This document shows, piece after piece, positions 30,344-40,989 of a DNA stretch of 64,000 nt (positions are counted from its first letter, which is position 1; every line of letters begins with the position of its first letter). The notes under the pieces were generated by a model that was not told the origin of the DNA, did not search any database, and saw only the letters and a program-made list of their open reading frames with translations. The position numbers and the translations under genes are program-made. This DNA is from Candida dubliniensis CD36 (Eukaryota > Ascomycota > Pichiomycetes > Serinales > Debaryomycetaceae): assembly GCF_000026945.1 (NCBI RefSeq), contig NC_012861.1, positions 1,054,001 to 1,118,000 of the forward strand, written 5' to 3'.

Positions 30344-30994
30344 GTTAAGTTAAGTTGAGTTGAGCTGAGCTCCTCTCCTCCCCCTCCCCCTCCCCCCCCT
30401 TCTAACACCATAGTTTACGTTCTATTAATCTGTAAGTGAATAATATGTCAATCTTTATTCATCAATGAATAATCAACTTAAACTTATTTTTTTTTTCTTC
30501 TTAATAAAGAACTAAACTACACTAAACTAAACTAAACTACACCAAACTACAATAAACTAAACTAAACTTTAGAATAAAAGGAACAACTACAGTAGATCAA
30601 GATATAGTTAAGACTAATCCTTGGCAAGTTTTGCAAGAAGAAAAAATTGAAATAAATCCTGTCAAATTGTATGAAAAGCTTACTATAGTCATATTAGCAA
30701 AAGATCTAATAATAATAATACTACTACTACTACATTATTATCTTAAACAACTTCAAGGTCAAGGGAGGGTAAGTACTTAATAACTATTAGACGTTAAATC
30801 ATATACGATAGGGAATAGTGGAGTTGAAGAAGGCAGTTACAAAACCCTAACCTAACACCAACGCAACAGACAGACATCATAATCACCATAACAACAACAA
30901 CCAACCAACCAACCAACCAATTAACCAACTGGTAAAAAAGAAATAGAAGATTTAGAAAACGCGAAAAATGAAAAATGAAAAATGAAAAATTTCA

Positions 30995-30995
<1 letters not shown>

Positions 30996-31049
<54 letters not shown>
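30996..31049 (+). repeat. (GTTA)n tetranucleotide repeat, about 13 copies
   Basis: Perfect GTTA units for 54 bp, flanked by an AAAAATG tandem on the left and a GAAT tandem on the right. It is the longest perfect tetranucleotide array in the window. Confidence 0.9.
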
Positions 31050-32128
31050 GAATGAATGAATGAAATTCTGTATGCATATGCACGCACGTATTCACACATG
31101 TACACGCCTCACTCCTTTTTCTTCTTTTTTTTTTTTTTGTTCCTTATGTCAAGTAACAGTAATATTATTAAATGCTTAACTGATACTTGCTTACTTGCTT
31201 GCTTACTTGCTTGCTTACCTATCATGTAACAGTAATTAAATAATGAGTTGAAACATCTTGATTTTTAGATTATGTGCTGCTGCTGTTGCTCCTGTTGCTC
31301 CTGTTGCTGTTCCTGGGAATTAAATTCAAGAAGAAAGAATATGGAAGTTGATGTCTCAGTATTTAGTATCAAAATGGTATGTGTTGTCTATTTCCTATCG
31401 TCATTTTGCATAATCCATAAAGTCACCAAATTTTTTTTTTTTTCTATTTTCTAATTTGGTTGTAGAGTAAACTGAATAAATTTCTGTTGTGAATAAGACG
31501 ATCATATGTCTAATGTGGTAATGATGATGATGATGACGAGGGGGGGGGGATAACCATGACAAAAATTTGACTGATAGGATAGATTAGAATGGGGGAAAGA
31601 AAATTGTGTTAACCATGGGTGTATGTGTAGCCCAAGTCTACATATATGTAAGGTGTACAAAGACAGAAAAATTAGAACGCAAAAAGGGGTCGTGTTTAAA
31701 ATGGAAAAAAAAAAAAAATTCTCAAACAAATTTGTTGCATGCACAGATTGAAAAAAAAAAACAATGCAGTAACAACAACAACATTTTTTACAATTGATAC
31801 AATGAAGTTTCATCTCAATAAACCTGTAACAAGTAATGTTCACAGAATGTTCATGTAAGGTTCTGGTTCTTCTTGTTGTTGGTTTTGTCTTTTATCTTTT
31901 ATTTTTTTAGTTTTTAGTTTTTAGTTTACACATAAAAATCGAATCTTTTTTTTTTTTTTTTTTTTTTTTTCTTTTTTGAAGAAATGAATTATCAAATCGT
32001 AAACTCAATTCAAAAAAAAAAAAAAAGAAGGAAGGAAAGGGAAACAATTTATATATACATTCTTCTTGCTCCTACTTGTCTTGTCTATTTGATATTTAAA
32101 AAAGGAAACATTTCTTGTTTAGAAACTC

Positions 32129-32132
32129 AACA

Positions 32133-32166
<34 letters not shown>
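32129..32166 (+). repeat. (CTA)n microsatellite
   Basis: Twelve or so perfect CTA units in the gene desert, about 720 bp upstream of BUD14. Confidence 0.85.
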
Positions 32167-32167
<1 letters not shown>

Positions 32168-32423
32168 AAAAGAATATATATATATATTTTGATAATTGAA
32201 TTAATTGAATTAATTGTTGACAGGGATAGAAAGAAAAAGAATTAGTTGATACGACAACAACTAAGTTTTAGTAACCTATCTCTCTACACACACACACAAA
32301 GACAGAAAGACAGAAAGACAGAAAGACAGAAAAGAAAATTTCTCAAAATCAAAACAAGCATCCACCTCACTCACTAACTCACTCACTCACTCACTAGCTA
32401 CCAACACAACACAACAACAAGTA

Positions 32424-32456
<33 letters not shown>

Positions 32457-32889
32457 ACAGAAAAAAAAAACAAAAACAGACTTGTGACTTCTTTTTCTCT
32501 TCTTTTTCTTTTCTTTTCTTTCTTTTTTGAAAGGGCAATAACTCAAACCAAAACCACAACAATTCACAACAATTCACAACAATTCACAACAATTCACAAA
32601 TTGAATTACACCTTAATATTAAACTAACTTCTTCTTATAACCTTGTTTTCACCTATCCTAACCTAACCTATCCCATCCTATCCATCCTATCCTTTTTTAA
32701 AAAGAAAAATTTCATTTCATTTCATTTCATTTGATTTTTATTTTATTTTATTTCACTTTATTTCTTTTCTTTTTTAAACAATCATTTGTTTTCACACACA
32801 AACCATTTATTTTCAACAACACAAGTCATTTACTCCCAGCAACCACCACCTATACATCACACATCAAGAAAATAACAATAATAATAATA

Positions 32890-33355
32890 ATGGCTTCTAC
32901 AATGACAAGTCGAGATAGATTTAAAACAGAGAATGGTACAACCACATTGGATGATACCAATCATTTATTATATGATCTAGAAAGAAAATTATCATTAACT
33001 TCCAACACATCATCTCAACAAACCCATACATCATCAGTAGTTCATAGTAGTCATTTATTGGGACTAGGGAGACAAAGTATTCAAAGTCAAGTATTGAATC
33101 AAATCATGAATGATGAAGAATTGAATAATCAAGATGATAAACATCAAAGAATTCATAATAGTATTTTTAATCCTGATGAAATTTTCCAAGAGAGACAAAA
33201 TAATAAATATATGACATCTAAATTTACTAAAAATTATAATGATGATAATTTAACCAAAAATCATAAATTGAATAGAAAAAATTCATTAAATATATCTAAA
33301 TCAAGATTAGAACGAAATTCATGTACTTCAGAAGATATACAGAATAATGAAAAAG

Positions 33356-33393
<38 letters not shown>

Positions 33394-35523
33394 GATGAAA
33401 ATAACCAGTATGATATTAACAAGTCAATCAGTCAAATTCATGAAGTTGATGACCCATCAATGTTTGAATCTGAAGAAGATCTATTAGCCAATCATCTTCA
33501 AATGCCTCAAGAAGAAGAAGAAGGTAATAACAACAACATGAACAACAATCACGAAGAACCTAGGTATGGAATATTTTATGGTGGAGATGATTATGAGGAT
33601 TCTGATTCTGGTAATGATTCTGATAGTGAAGGAGATATACCTCTTTCTCCACCAAGATCTCCACCACGAGATTTAGATCCCGATAAATTATATGGTCTTT
33701 ATGATTTTTCTGGACCTGATCCTTCTCATTGTACTCTTCTGGTTGATGAACCAGTATATTTAATAAATGATGAAGATAATTATTGGTGGCTTATTCGAAA
33801 ATTGACTAAACTTGAACGATTGAAAAGAATGAGAATAATGAAAAATCAAGAAATTCAAATTGATATTGATATTGATATTGAATCTGATGAAGAAGATGGG
33901 AAAATTGGATTTGTTCCTGCTGAATGTTTAGAAACTCATGGTGAAAGATTAGCAAGATTAAATTGTTTTAAAAATGAAGAATTAGAAAAGAAAAAAAATT
34001 CATTATTTCAATCAACATTTGAACAATCAACAATTGAACAATCAACAATTGATAATTTTAAAAATCATTATCGTAAAACTGTTACTACTAAAAAATCTGT
34101 TACATTTGAAAATTTGGGTGATATAATTGATGATTATTCTGATGAAGAAATAAAAAGTGATCATGAAAATATACGACAGAATTTGGATCTATATAATAAT
34201 TTAGAACCACCTACTCATTTACAAGAAATTAAAGAACCAGAAGTTTTAAGTGATGTTTATCCAGCGGAAACACCTTTAATAATTACCAAAAATAACAGCA
34301 ACAGCAACAGCAACAACAACAACAACAACAACAATAACAATAACAACAACAACAATAGTAATAATAGTAACAACAAAACAGTGACACCAACACTTCAAAT
34401 GACAAATAAATTTGATACAGTATTTGTCCAACCTAAACAGAGAAATGGTGGATTATTTGATGATGCTTCAATTGGTTCATATTCTCCAGATACTCCAGTC
34501 AAAGTTAAATCTCCATTAAGAGTAGAGATTCAAGATGATGATGATAATAATGATGATAATAATGATGATGATGATGAAATGGGAAGAAACAATAGTTTGT
34601 CTAGTATATCAAGTTTACGACGATCAGTAATTTTAGATAGATTAACTCAAATGACGAGTGATATACAAGAACAATTACAACTAGATGGATATAATGAGGA
34701 AGAAGAAGAAGAAGAACAACAACAACAACAACAACAGGAAGAAACAATAGACAGGGCTGAAGACAAGTATAAAGATGACGATGAGACAGAGAAAGAAAAT
34801 ACAGATATTGATCAAAAAAATAATATAAACAATGACAATGACAATGAAGTCCATGGGTTTTCTTTTGAGGAATCAAGTGAACAATTTACTAGTGAAGACG
34901 ATTATGATGAAAATGACATTAATGTACAAGATAATAATAATAATAACAATAATAATAATAATAATCATTCTAATTACCTGAATGACGATCATACTCCACA
35001 ACTGATAGATCAACAACAACAACAGACACCAATAAATTTTCATTCAACATCAGCTATTTCTCCAAAACTCCAGAGACTGTTGAGTCCATCACTGAATTCT
35101 GTACAACATCGTACACCACCACCACCACCTCCTCCTCCTCCTTCTTCTTCTCATCCTCATCCTCATCCAGTCAATCAACTTACTTCACCAAATTCTCATC
35201 GTTCTCATCGTTCTCCTCCACAACTGTATGCAGCAGTATCACCATTAAATTATCTTAATCGTTTACCAAGAAGTACCACCAGTATTGATGATGATGAAAC
35301 AAGTAGTACTGAAGAGAATAATAATAATGATAATGATACTGATAATGATACTGATGATGATGATGATGAAAATGATAATATAACTCCATTAACAAGTATG
35401 AATTCATTAACACCAATTGAAGAAAGAAGGAAACTGAAACCAGTACATGAAATGTTTATGCCAATTTTAGGTAAATTTGATGAACTTGCTGAAAAATTGG
35501 CAGAATTAGATGATATACTTTAA
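32890..35523 (+). CDS. BUD14: Bud14-like SH3 protein (protein phosphatase 1 regulator, polarised growth)
   Basis: An 877-residue protein from the ATG at 32890. The longer open frame upstream has no ATG and encodes only a hydrophobic leader translation. An SH3 domain (about residues 266-345) reads KLYGLYDFSGPDPSHCTLL, DNYWWLIRKL and GKIGFVPAECLETHGERLAR, which closely matches Bud14. The rest is disordered, with Gln, Asn, Asp/Glu and His-Pro runs and a poly-Pro block (PPPPPPPPP) near 752. Bud14 with Kelch proteins directs the Glc7 phosphatase to bud tips and restrains the formin Bnr1. The C-terminus LKPVHEMFMPILGKFDELAE is also conserved-looking. Repeat lengths are likely polymorphic. Confidence 0.88.
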
Positions 35524-35683
35524 TAATAGGAGAAGAAGGTGAAGGGGGAGGGGGAATCTACTTTTATTATTTAGAATTTATACTACAAAAAGAAATCTTT
35601 TTTTTTTTGCCATTTGCCCTTTGCTTTGCTTTTCGAAATGGTTTACTTCTTTTACTCTTTCTTTCTTTCTTTCATTCGTTTAA

Positions 35684-35716
<33 letters not shown>

Positions 35717-36068
35717 TGTGTGTGTGTGTGTGTGTGTGTTAATTAAATATTAATAACCATTGAGAGGGCGGGGGGAGGGTAGTGTAAAATTGTGTAAAAT
35801 AAAAGATTACTGATTTTAAAATCTCATCTAAAAAAAAAATTTTTTTTTTTTTTTTTTTTTCATTTTTTTTTTTTTTTTTTCGAGTTTTGAGTTTTGAGTT
35901 CTACTTTTTCGTCTTCTTCCTTTTTACAACCAACGTTAAACATATTACATCTATATATACATATATATATACATTTATTATTCTTGAAAATTTAACCTTG
36001 GGAAGGAGTGTGAATAGTTTATTGAGTTTCTAGTTTTTTTTTTTTTTTTTTTTTTTTTTTGGGTAAAT
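35524..36068. other. BUD14-KAP104 spacer with TA and TG microsatellites
   Basis: Contains (TA)n at about 35685-35710, (TG)n at 35717-35740, and unusually long T tracts (35838-35880 and 36034-36060). No gene. Confidence 0.65.
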
Positions 36069-39000
36069 ATGTCTTGGAAACCTGATCCACAAGCATTAGA
36101 ACAATTGAAACATATTTTCAAAGGGACTTTATCAAATAATAATCAAGAAAGACGATTAGCCAATGAAGCATTAATTCAAGCAAAACAACAACCAGAAATT
36201 GAAAATTATTTATTTACATTATTAATTGATGATGATGGTATTGATGGTATTAATAATGATGGATCATCATCATCATCATCATCATTATTATTATTAAATT
36301 CAAAAAAAAATTCAACTCCATCAGATGTTCGAGCAGCAGCAGGAATTAATTTAAAAAATAATATATTAAACAATAAATCTATAATTGATCGAACTTATTT
36401 AATGAATAATATTATGAAAGGATTAATATCATCAGATTCATTAGTAAGAAATATTACTGGGAATGTTATAACTTCAATGTTTTCAATTTATGGATTAAAT
36501 AATTGGTCATCAATTTTAACTGATTTATTAAATTTAATTCATCAACCACCTATCATTGAAAGTGATAATAATAATAATAATAACAAGAATTATATCCCAC
36601 AAGAAGCAGCCATGAGTGCTTTAAGTAAAATTTGTGAAGATTCTTATTTAGAATTAGATCGAGAATTTCAAAATAATCGTCCATTAAATTATTTAATTAA
36701 AGAATTTTTAAAATTAATTGAACAACATCCAAATATTAAAATTAAATCTGGTGCAATTCATTGTATAAATCAATTTATTCCTTTAAATACTCAAAGTTTT
36801 TTAATTAATTTAGATGATTATCTTAATAAAATTTTTAATTTAGCTAGTCAAGATAATCATAATCATAATCATAATCATAATCATAATCTTAATCAACAAA
36901 ATAAAAATAATGAAATTAGGAAAAATATTTGTACTTCATTTTTATTAATTATGGAAAATAGACCAGATAAATTAATACCTCATTTAGATGGAGTAATTAA
37001 TTATTGTTTACATTTAATTCAACAAGATACTAATAATGAAGTTTCTTTAGAAGCTTGTGAATTTATGTTAGCATTAGCTAATAATAATAATAATAATAAA
37101 TTTAATATTTTCACCCCTGAAAAATTAAAATTGATTTTACCAATATTATTAGATAAAATGGTTTATTCAGAAGAAGAAATTTTTCTTATTGAAATTGCTG
37201 ATTCTAAAGATGATGCTCATATTATTGATAAAGATGAAGATATTAAACCCATTAATGCTAAATCTAAAGAAACTAGAAATGGTACTTTGCATAATTCAAA
37301 TTCAAATTCAAATTCAAATTCAAATTCAAATTCAAATTCAAATTTTGATGAGGATGTCAATACTAATAATAATAATAATAAGAATAATAATAATGACGAT
37401 GAAGAAGAAGAAGAAGATGATGATGATGATGACGACGATGATGACGATGACGATGATGATATTGGTGAATTGGAACAATGGAGTTTAAGAAAATGTGCTG
37501 CTGCCACTTTAGATGTATTAAGTGAATCATTACCTCAAGAAGTATTATTAGTGACTTTACCTATTTTACAAGAAAAAATTGTTTCACCAAATTGGCCAAT
37601 ACGTGAAGCAGCAATTTTAGCATTTGGAGCTATGAGTAATAGTTTTATGAAATTAGCTAGTAATGAATTACCTAATTTAGTACCATTTTTAGTTGATCGT
37701 TTACAAGATAATGAACCAAGAGTTCGACAAATTACATGTTGGACATTATCAAGATATTCTACTTGGGTTAATGAAGAAGCTCATGAAGGAGGTCAATATG
37801 CCAATTATTTCCAACCAACATTTCAATCAATTATTACTTGTGGTTTAGATTCAAAAAAAATTGTTCAAGAAGCTGCATGTTCAGCATTATCATCATTTAT
37901 TGAAGAAAGTAATAATAATTTAATTGAATTTTATTTAGAACCTTTATTACAACATTTTAGTAAATGTTTCCAAATTTATCAACGGAAAAATTTGATGATT
38001 TTATATGATTGTGTTCAAACATTTGTTGAAAAAATTGGTTATGAAAATTTTTCTCAAAATCCACAATATATTGAAATTTTATTACCTCCTTTATTAAATA
38101 AATGGCAACAATTAAATGATGATGATAATGATCTTTGGCCATTATTAGAATGTATGGCATCAATTGCTGCTTCATTAAAAAATTTTTTCGCTCCATTTGC
38201 AATTCCAGTTTATCAACGAGCAATTAAAATTTTATCAAATTGTATATTATTAGATCAAGAATGTCAAACTAATCCATCAATTGATCCACCAGAAAAAGAT
38301 TTTATGGTTACATCATTAGATTTAATTGATGGATTAATTCAAGGATTTGAATATAATTCAATTGATTTAATTAATCAAAATCATAAAATTAATTTAATTG
38401 AATTAATATTAATTTGTTTTGAAGATTATAATAATGATGTTAGACAATCAACTTATGCATTATTAGGAGATTTAGCCATTTTCACTATTGATTTATTAAA
38501 ACCTTATTTACAACAAATTTTTATATCTATTGGTAATGAAATCAATCAAAGAACTTATGATACTTATCCAGTTTATAATAATGCTATTTGGGCATTAGGA
38601 GAAATGATTATTAGATTACCAATAGAAGAAACTAAATCATATCTTAATAATTTTGTTGATTTATTAATTCCTATTATTAATAATAATAATAATAATAATG
38701 ATATTCAATCAACAGTAATAGAAAATGTTGCTATTTGTTTAGGTAGAATGGGTATTAATGGAGCAGAATTAATTAATGAAAAACTTGATTTATTTATTGA
38801 AAAATGGTGTGAAAATTTTTTATATTTAATTGATAATAATGAAAAAGAAACTGGTTTTCAAGGAATTATTAATATGATTAATTTAAATCCTAATAAAGGT
38901 TTTGGTAATTTATCAACTCAATATGGTAAAAAAAATTTAGCAAAATTTTTAACTTGTATTGGAAATTATCAAAATATTCCTAATGATTTACAATTTTCAT

Positions 39001-39107
39001 TTATTAATTTAATTAATAATTATAAATCTTTATTAGGTAATGAAAATTGGAATGAAATTTTACAATTTATTGATCCAGAAATTAGAAATCGATTAAATAG
39101 TATATAA
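36069..39107 (+). CDS. KAP104: Transportin-type karyopherin Kap104
   Basis: A 1012-residue HEAT-repeat importin. Blocks typical of Kap104/transportin are MSWKPDPQALEQL at the start, LRKCAAATLDVLSE, WPIREAAILAFGAM, VRQITCWTLSR, DLWPLLECMASIAASL, EKDFMVTSLDLIDGLIQG and NAIWALGEMI. It imports PY-NLS cargo such as hnRNP-like proteins. The loop known in the family as the acidic H8 loop is here greatly expanded: an (Asn-Ser)n run near residues 409-424, Asn runs, then Glu and about 15 consecutive Asp near 447-468. The product is roughly 95 residues longer than the S. cerevisiae protein (from memory). Codons are nearly all A/T-ending. Confidence 0.92.
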   Translation: MSWKPDPQALEQLKHIFKGTLSNNNQERRLANEALIQAKQQPEIENYLFTLLIDDDGIDGINNDGSSSSSSSLLLLNSKKNSTPSDVRAAAGINLKNNILNNKSIIDRTYLMNNIMKGLISSDSLVRNITGNVITSMFSIYGLNNWSSILTDLLNLIHQPPIIESDNNNNNNKNYIPQEAAMSALSKICEDSYLELDREFQNNRPLNYLIKEFLKLIEQHPNIKIKSGAIHCINQFIPLNTQSFLINLDDYLNKIFNLASQDNHNHNHNHNHNLNQQNKNNEIRKNICTSFLLIMENRPDKLIPHLDGVINYCLHLIQQDTNNEVSLEACEFMLALANNNNNNKFNIFTPEKLKLILPILLDKMVYSEEEIFLIEIADSKDDAHIIDKDEDIKPINAKSKETRNGTLHNSNSNSNSNSNSNSNSNFDEDVNTNNNNNKNNNNDDEEEEEDDDDDDDDDDDDDDDIGELEQWSLRKCAAATLDVLSESLPQEVLLVTLPILQEKIVSPNWPIREAAILAFGAMSNSFMKLASNELPNLVPFLVDRLQDNEPRVRQITCWTLSRYSTWVNEEAHEGGQYANYFQPTFQSIITCGLDSKKIVQEAACSALSSFIEESNNNLIEFYLEPLLQHFSKCFQIYQRKNLMILYDCVQTFVEKIGYENFSQNPQYIEILLPPLLNKWQQLNDDDNDLWPLLECMASIAASLKNFFAPFAIPVYQRAIKILSNCILLDQECQTNPSIDPPEKDFMVTSLDLIDGLIQGFEYNSIDLINQNHKINLIELILICFEDYNNDVRQSTYALLGDLAIFTIDLLKPYLQQIFISIGNEINQRTYDTYPVYNNAIWALGEMIIRLPIEETKSYLNNFVDLLIPIINNNNNNNDIQSTVIENVAICLGRMGINGAELINEKLDLFIEKWCENFLYLIDNNEKETGFQGIINMINLNPNKGFGNLSTQYGKKNLAKFLTCIGNYQNIPNDLQFSFINLINNYKSLLGNENWNEILQFIDPEIRNRLNSI
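37297..37458 (+). repeat. Coding repeats in KAP104: (TCAAAT)n then AAT, GAA and GAT runs
   Basis: Eight hexanucleotide TCAAAT units encode alternating Asn-Ser. They are followed by AAT (Asn), GAA (Glu) and GAT/GAC (Asp) runs. All lie in the acidic loop, so length changes of whole units would keep the frame. Confidence 0.85.
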
Positions 39108-39388
39108 ATTAAACTTCACACACAGAAACTCACAAAAACTCATAGTCTACAATAAATTCTCATTTTGGGTTGGGTATTCTTTATCATCACGATACATACA
39201 TACATACATACATACTTATATACATATATACATATATACATATATAGTTTTGATTTTCATTAATTTAATAATTGTGCATTTATTTATCATTCATTATCTT
39301 GTATTTGTCTTTCCTTCTATTTGGGATAATATATTATATTATATTATATGTTTTTTTTTTTTTTATTAAAACTCGGTATTATTATACT

Positions 39389-40009
39389 TTATTCATATAA
39401 TACATCATTAACTAATGTTATAGGTAAATCCCAAACTCCACTTGGTGCTTTATGTATATATTCAATTGAATTCTTCATAATTGAATCATCATCATCATCA
39501 TCATCATCATTATTATTATTATGACTAGTCGTTTTCTCACCAGGAAATACAGAATTTTCATCAATTATACAATGAATATCATTCAAAGGTAATGTTAAAA
39601 TTTCAATATTATATAAAGCAAATATCCAATAAATAAATATCATTAATATTAATGAATAATTAGGAATAATTATACTCCAATATTTATTAGGATAATAATT
39701 TATAGATAATTTATTTAATAAATAATCAGGTAATAATGTCCAAATTATCCAAATAATTAATCCAATAGAACTTATTATATGAATAGAAAATCCTCGATAT
39801 TCTGCTTCCAGCAGAGTAATATTTGATACAGTAACATCGGATTCTCTAGCAAGTTTATCATCTTCAAGTGTAAGGTTAGAAGATGATAGATGTTGGTGTT
39901 GGTGTTTCCGTGGTGGTGGTGGTGGTGGTAAAGATGATGATGATGTAGTTTCTGGTTGTGGTGAAGAAGTTCGGGATAATGCAGATAATATATTTAAATG
40001 ATATGACAT
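39389..40009 (-). CDS. GPI19: PIG-P-domain protein Gpi19 (GPI-GlcNAc transferase subunit)
   Basis: A 206-residue protein. The PIG-P domain (about residues 68-150) shows AEYRGFSIHIISSIGLIIWI, a first membrane span, YYPNKYWSIIIPNYSLIL and a second span (MIFIYWIFALYNIEIL). This is the two-span hairpin of PIG-P/Gpi19, a subunit of the ER GPI-N-acetylglucosaminyltransferase that starts GPI-anchor synthesis. The N-terminus is Ser/Pro-rich with a Pro run and His-Gln pairs, and an Asp run lies near residue 170. The N-terminal disordered part is longer than in S. cerevisiae. Confidence 0.85.
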   Translation of the reverse strand: MSYHLNILSALSRTSSPQPETTSSSSLPPPPPPRKHQHQHLSSSNLTLEDDKLARESDVTVSNITLLEAEYRGFSIHIISSIGLIIWIIWTLLPDYLLNKLSINYYPNKYWSIIIPNYSLILMIFIYWIFALYNIEILTLPLNDIHCIIDENSVFPGEKTTSHNNNNDDDDDDDDSIMKNSIEYIHKAPSGVWDLPITLVNDVLYE

Positions 40010-40347
40010 TGTTTATGTTATGAGGAAATAGATTGGCAATGGAAATGAATTACATATTGATTTAATTGAATTTTTCTTTTAGTAGGAATAGTAATTTGAT
40101 GTTTTTTCTCTCTCTTCTTTTATTTTTTACATCTTTATAATTGGTATTTAAATTTAAGATACTAAAACAAATAGGATAATTAGATTTCTACTACTTACTT
40201 AGCCCAAATTTTCAATACTTGGTCATTATCACCACCTACATATATTGTTTTTACATGATACTTGAATCCGGTTTTTGGATTTGAAATGAAATACCATTCA
40301 TTCATTAAACTATATATATACATATATATATATATATGTAGAATTCC
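40010..40347. other. GPI19 promoter region containing a coding-like fragment
   Basis: 338 bp. About 150 bp are AT-rich promoter next to GPI19. The remainder contains a (TA)n tract (40311-40337) and a short minus-strand frame encoding a WD40-like tail, listed separately. Confidence 0.6.
40195..40305 (-). pseudogene. Possible WD40-repeat C-terminal remnant (36 codons)
   Basis: The minus strand from an ATG at 40305 reads MNEWYFISNPKTGFKYHVK and ends IYVGGDNDQVLKIWAK then a stop at 40197-40195. GGDNDxVLKIWxK is the strand-d pattern of a WD40 blade, and ending just after it is how many WD40 proteins finish. The frame is the same as that of the upstream p24 gene and is open from the p24 stop codon (40350-40348) onward through the TA repeat. 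No exon that could supply the rest of a WD40 protein is visible upstream. It may be a relic, a last exon, or chance. Confidence 0.35.
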
Positions 40348-40989
40348 TTACACTAATTGTTTTCTTGATCCTCTAAAGAATAATTGAACAATAGTAATTT
40401 GTAAAAATCCCATTCCTACCATTAATAACACTTCAAAAATGGAGAAATAATAAATTCTTGATTCAGTAGATACAACAGTAGCTTGATTTCTATTATTTCT
40501 TGTTTTATAATATTGCATAGATTTATATAATACATCCAATTGACTATCAATTTTATCAATAGTAGTTTGCATATTTTCAACATGAGTTAAAGGTTTAATA
40601 TCAGGTTGATTTGGTAAATTAGCTTTAAATTTTTCATGATTATCTTCATTTTCAAATTTAATTTCAAAATCAATAACTTTTTCTGCAAATGTTGACATAG
40701 TATTAGAAAAACAAAATTCATATTCACCAATAAAATCAGCATTAAAAACAAAATCTCCTTGTCTTTGTTTTGAATCTGATATAACTTTATTACCATTAGG
40801 ATCAACAATTTCATAATCAACATCAAATGATCCACCACTTTGAACAGCAAAATAATAACGAATTGGAATTTTTGGTTTTTCAGTGAAAATATAAAAACAT
40901 GATTTTTGATTAGCTCCTAATATAAAAGTAAATGCTGATGCAGAAATAAATTGAATCAATCCTAAAATACATAAAATAATTGACCACAT
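40348..40989 (-). CDS. p24-family ER-Golgi cargo receptor (EMP24/GP25L, Erp-type)
   Basis: A 213-residue type I membrane protein. It has a signal peptide of about 17-19 residues ending near ISASA, and a GOLD domain with Cys30 and the Cys in EYEFCFSNT forming the usual disulphide pair. A coiled coil with YYKTRNNRNQATVVSTESRI leads to a membrane span near 182-203, and the cytosolic tail is FFRGSRKQLV with the FF motif for COPII. The pre-membrane STESRIYYFS block is a p24 signature. The subfamily looks gamma-like (Erp2/3/4), but I do not assign a single orthologue. A run of 14 C lies just upstream of the start codon on this strand. Confidence 0.88.
   Translation of the reverse strand: MWSIILCILGLIQFISASAFTFILGANQKSCFYIFTEKPKIPIRYYFAVQSGGSFDVDYEIVDPNGNKVISDSKQRQGDFVFNADFIGEYEFCFSNTMSTFAEKVIDFEIKFENEDNHEKFKANLPNQPDIKPLTHVENMQTTIDKIDSQLDVLYKSMQYYKTRNNRNQATVVSTESRIYYFSIFEVLLMVGMGFLQITIVQLFFRGSRKQLV

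Larger units (their letters stand above)
27354..32889. other. 5.5-kb gene desert between AAT1 and BUD14, rich in simple repeats
   Basis: I find no convincing gene in this divergent spacer. It holds many microsatellites: (ACT)n at 27869-27899, (CTT)n 28341-28363, (AGT)n 28371-28396, (TA)n near 28710-28745, (GAT)/(AAT)n 29222-29254, (ACT)n 29623-29656, (AAT)n 29717-29750 and (GAT)n 29887-29913. Further along are a minisatellite 30281-30343, (GTTA)n 30996-31049, (CTA)n 32129-32166 and CA tracts near 32421-32458. It also has poly-A/T runs and C-rich tracts. The last 500 bp before BUD14 are a pyrimidine- and CA-rich probable 5' leader. A single-copy coding-like frame without an ATG lies at 30556-30780. 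Confidence 0.6.

Noticed and set aside
31272..31454. Cys-rich 60-codon frame (Cys runs) in the gene desert
   Set aside because: The Cys codons come from a TGC/CTG microsatellite; the rest is low complexity and ends in a Phe run from poly-T. No family signature.
32731..32889. Hydrophobic N-terminal extension of BUD14 that mimics a signal peptide
   Set aside because: It would start at TTG; the first ATG is 32890, and the upstream tract is pyrimidine-rich leader.
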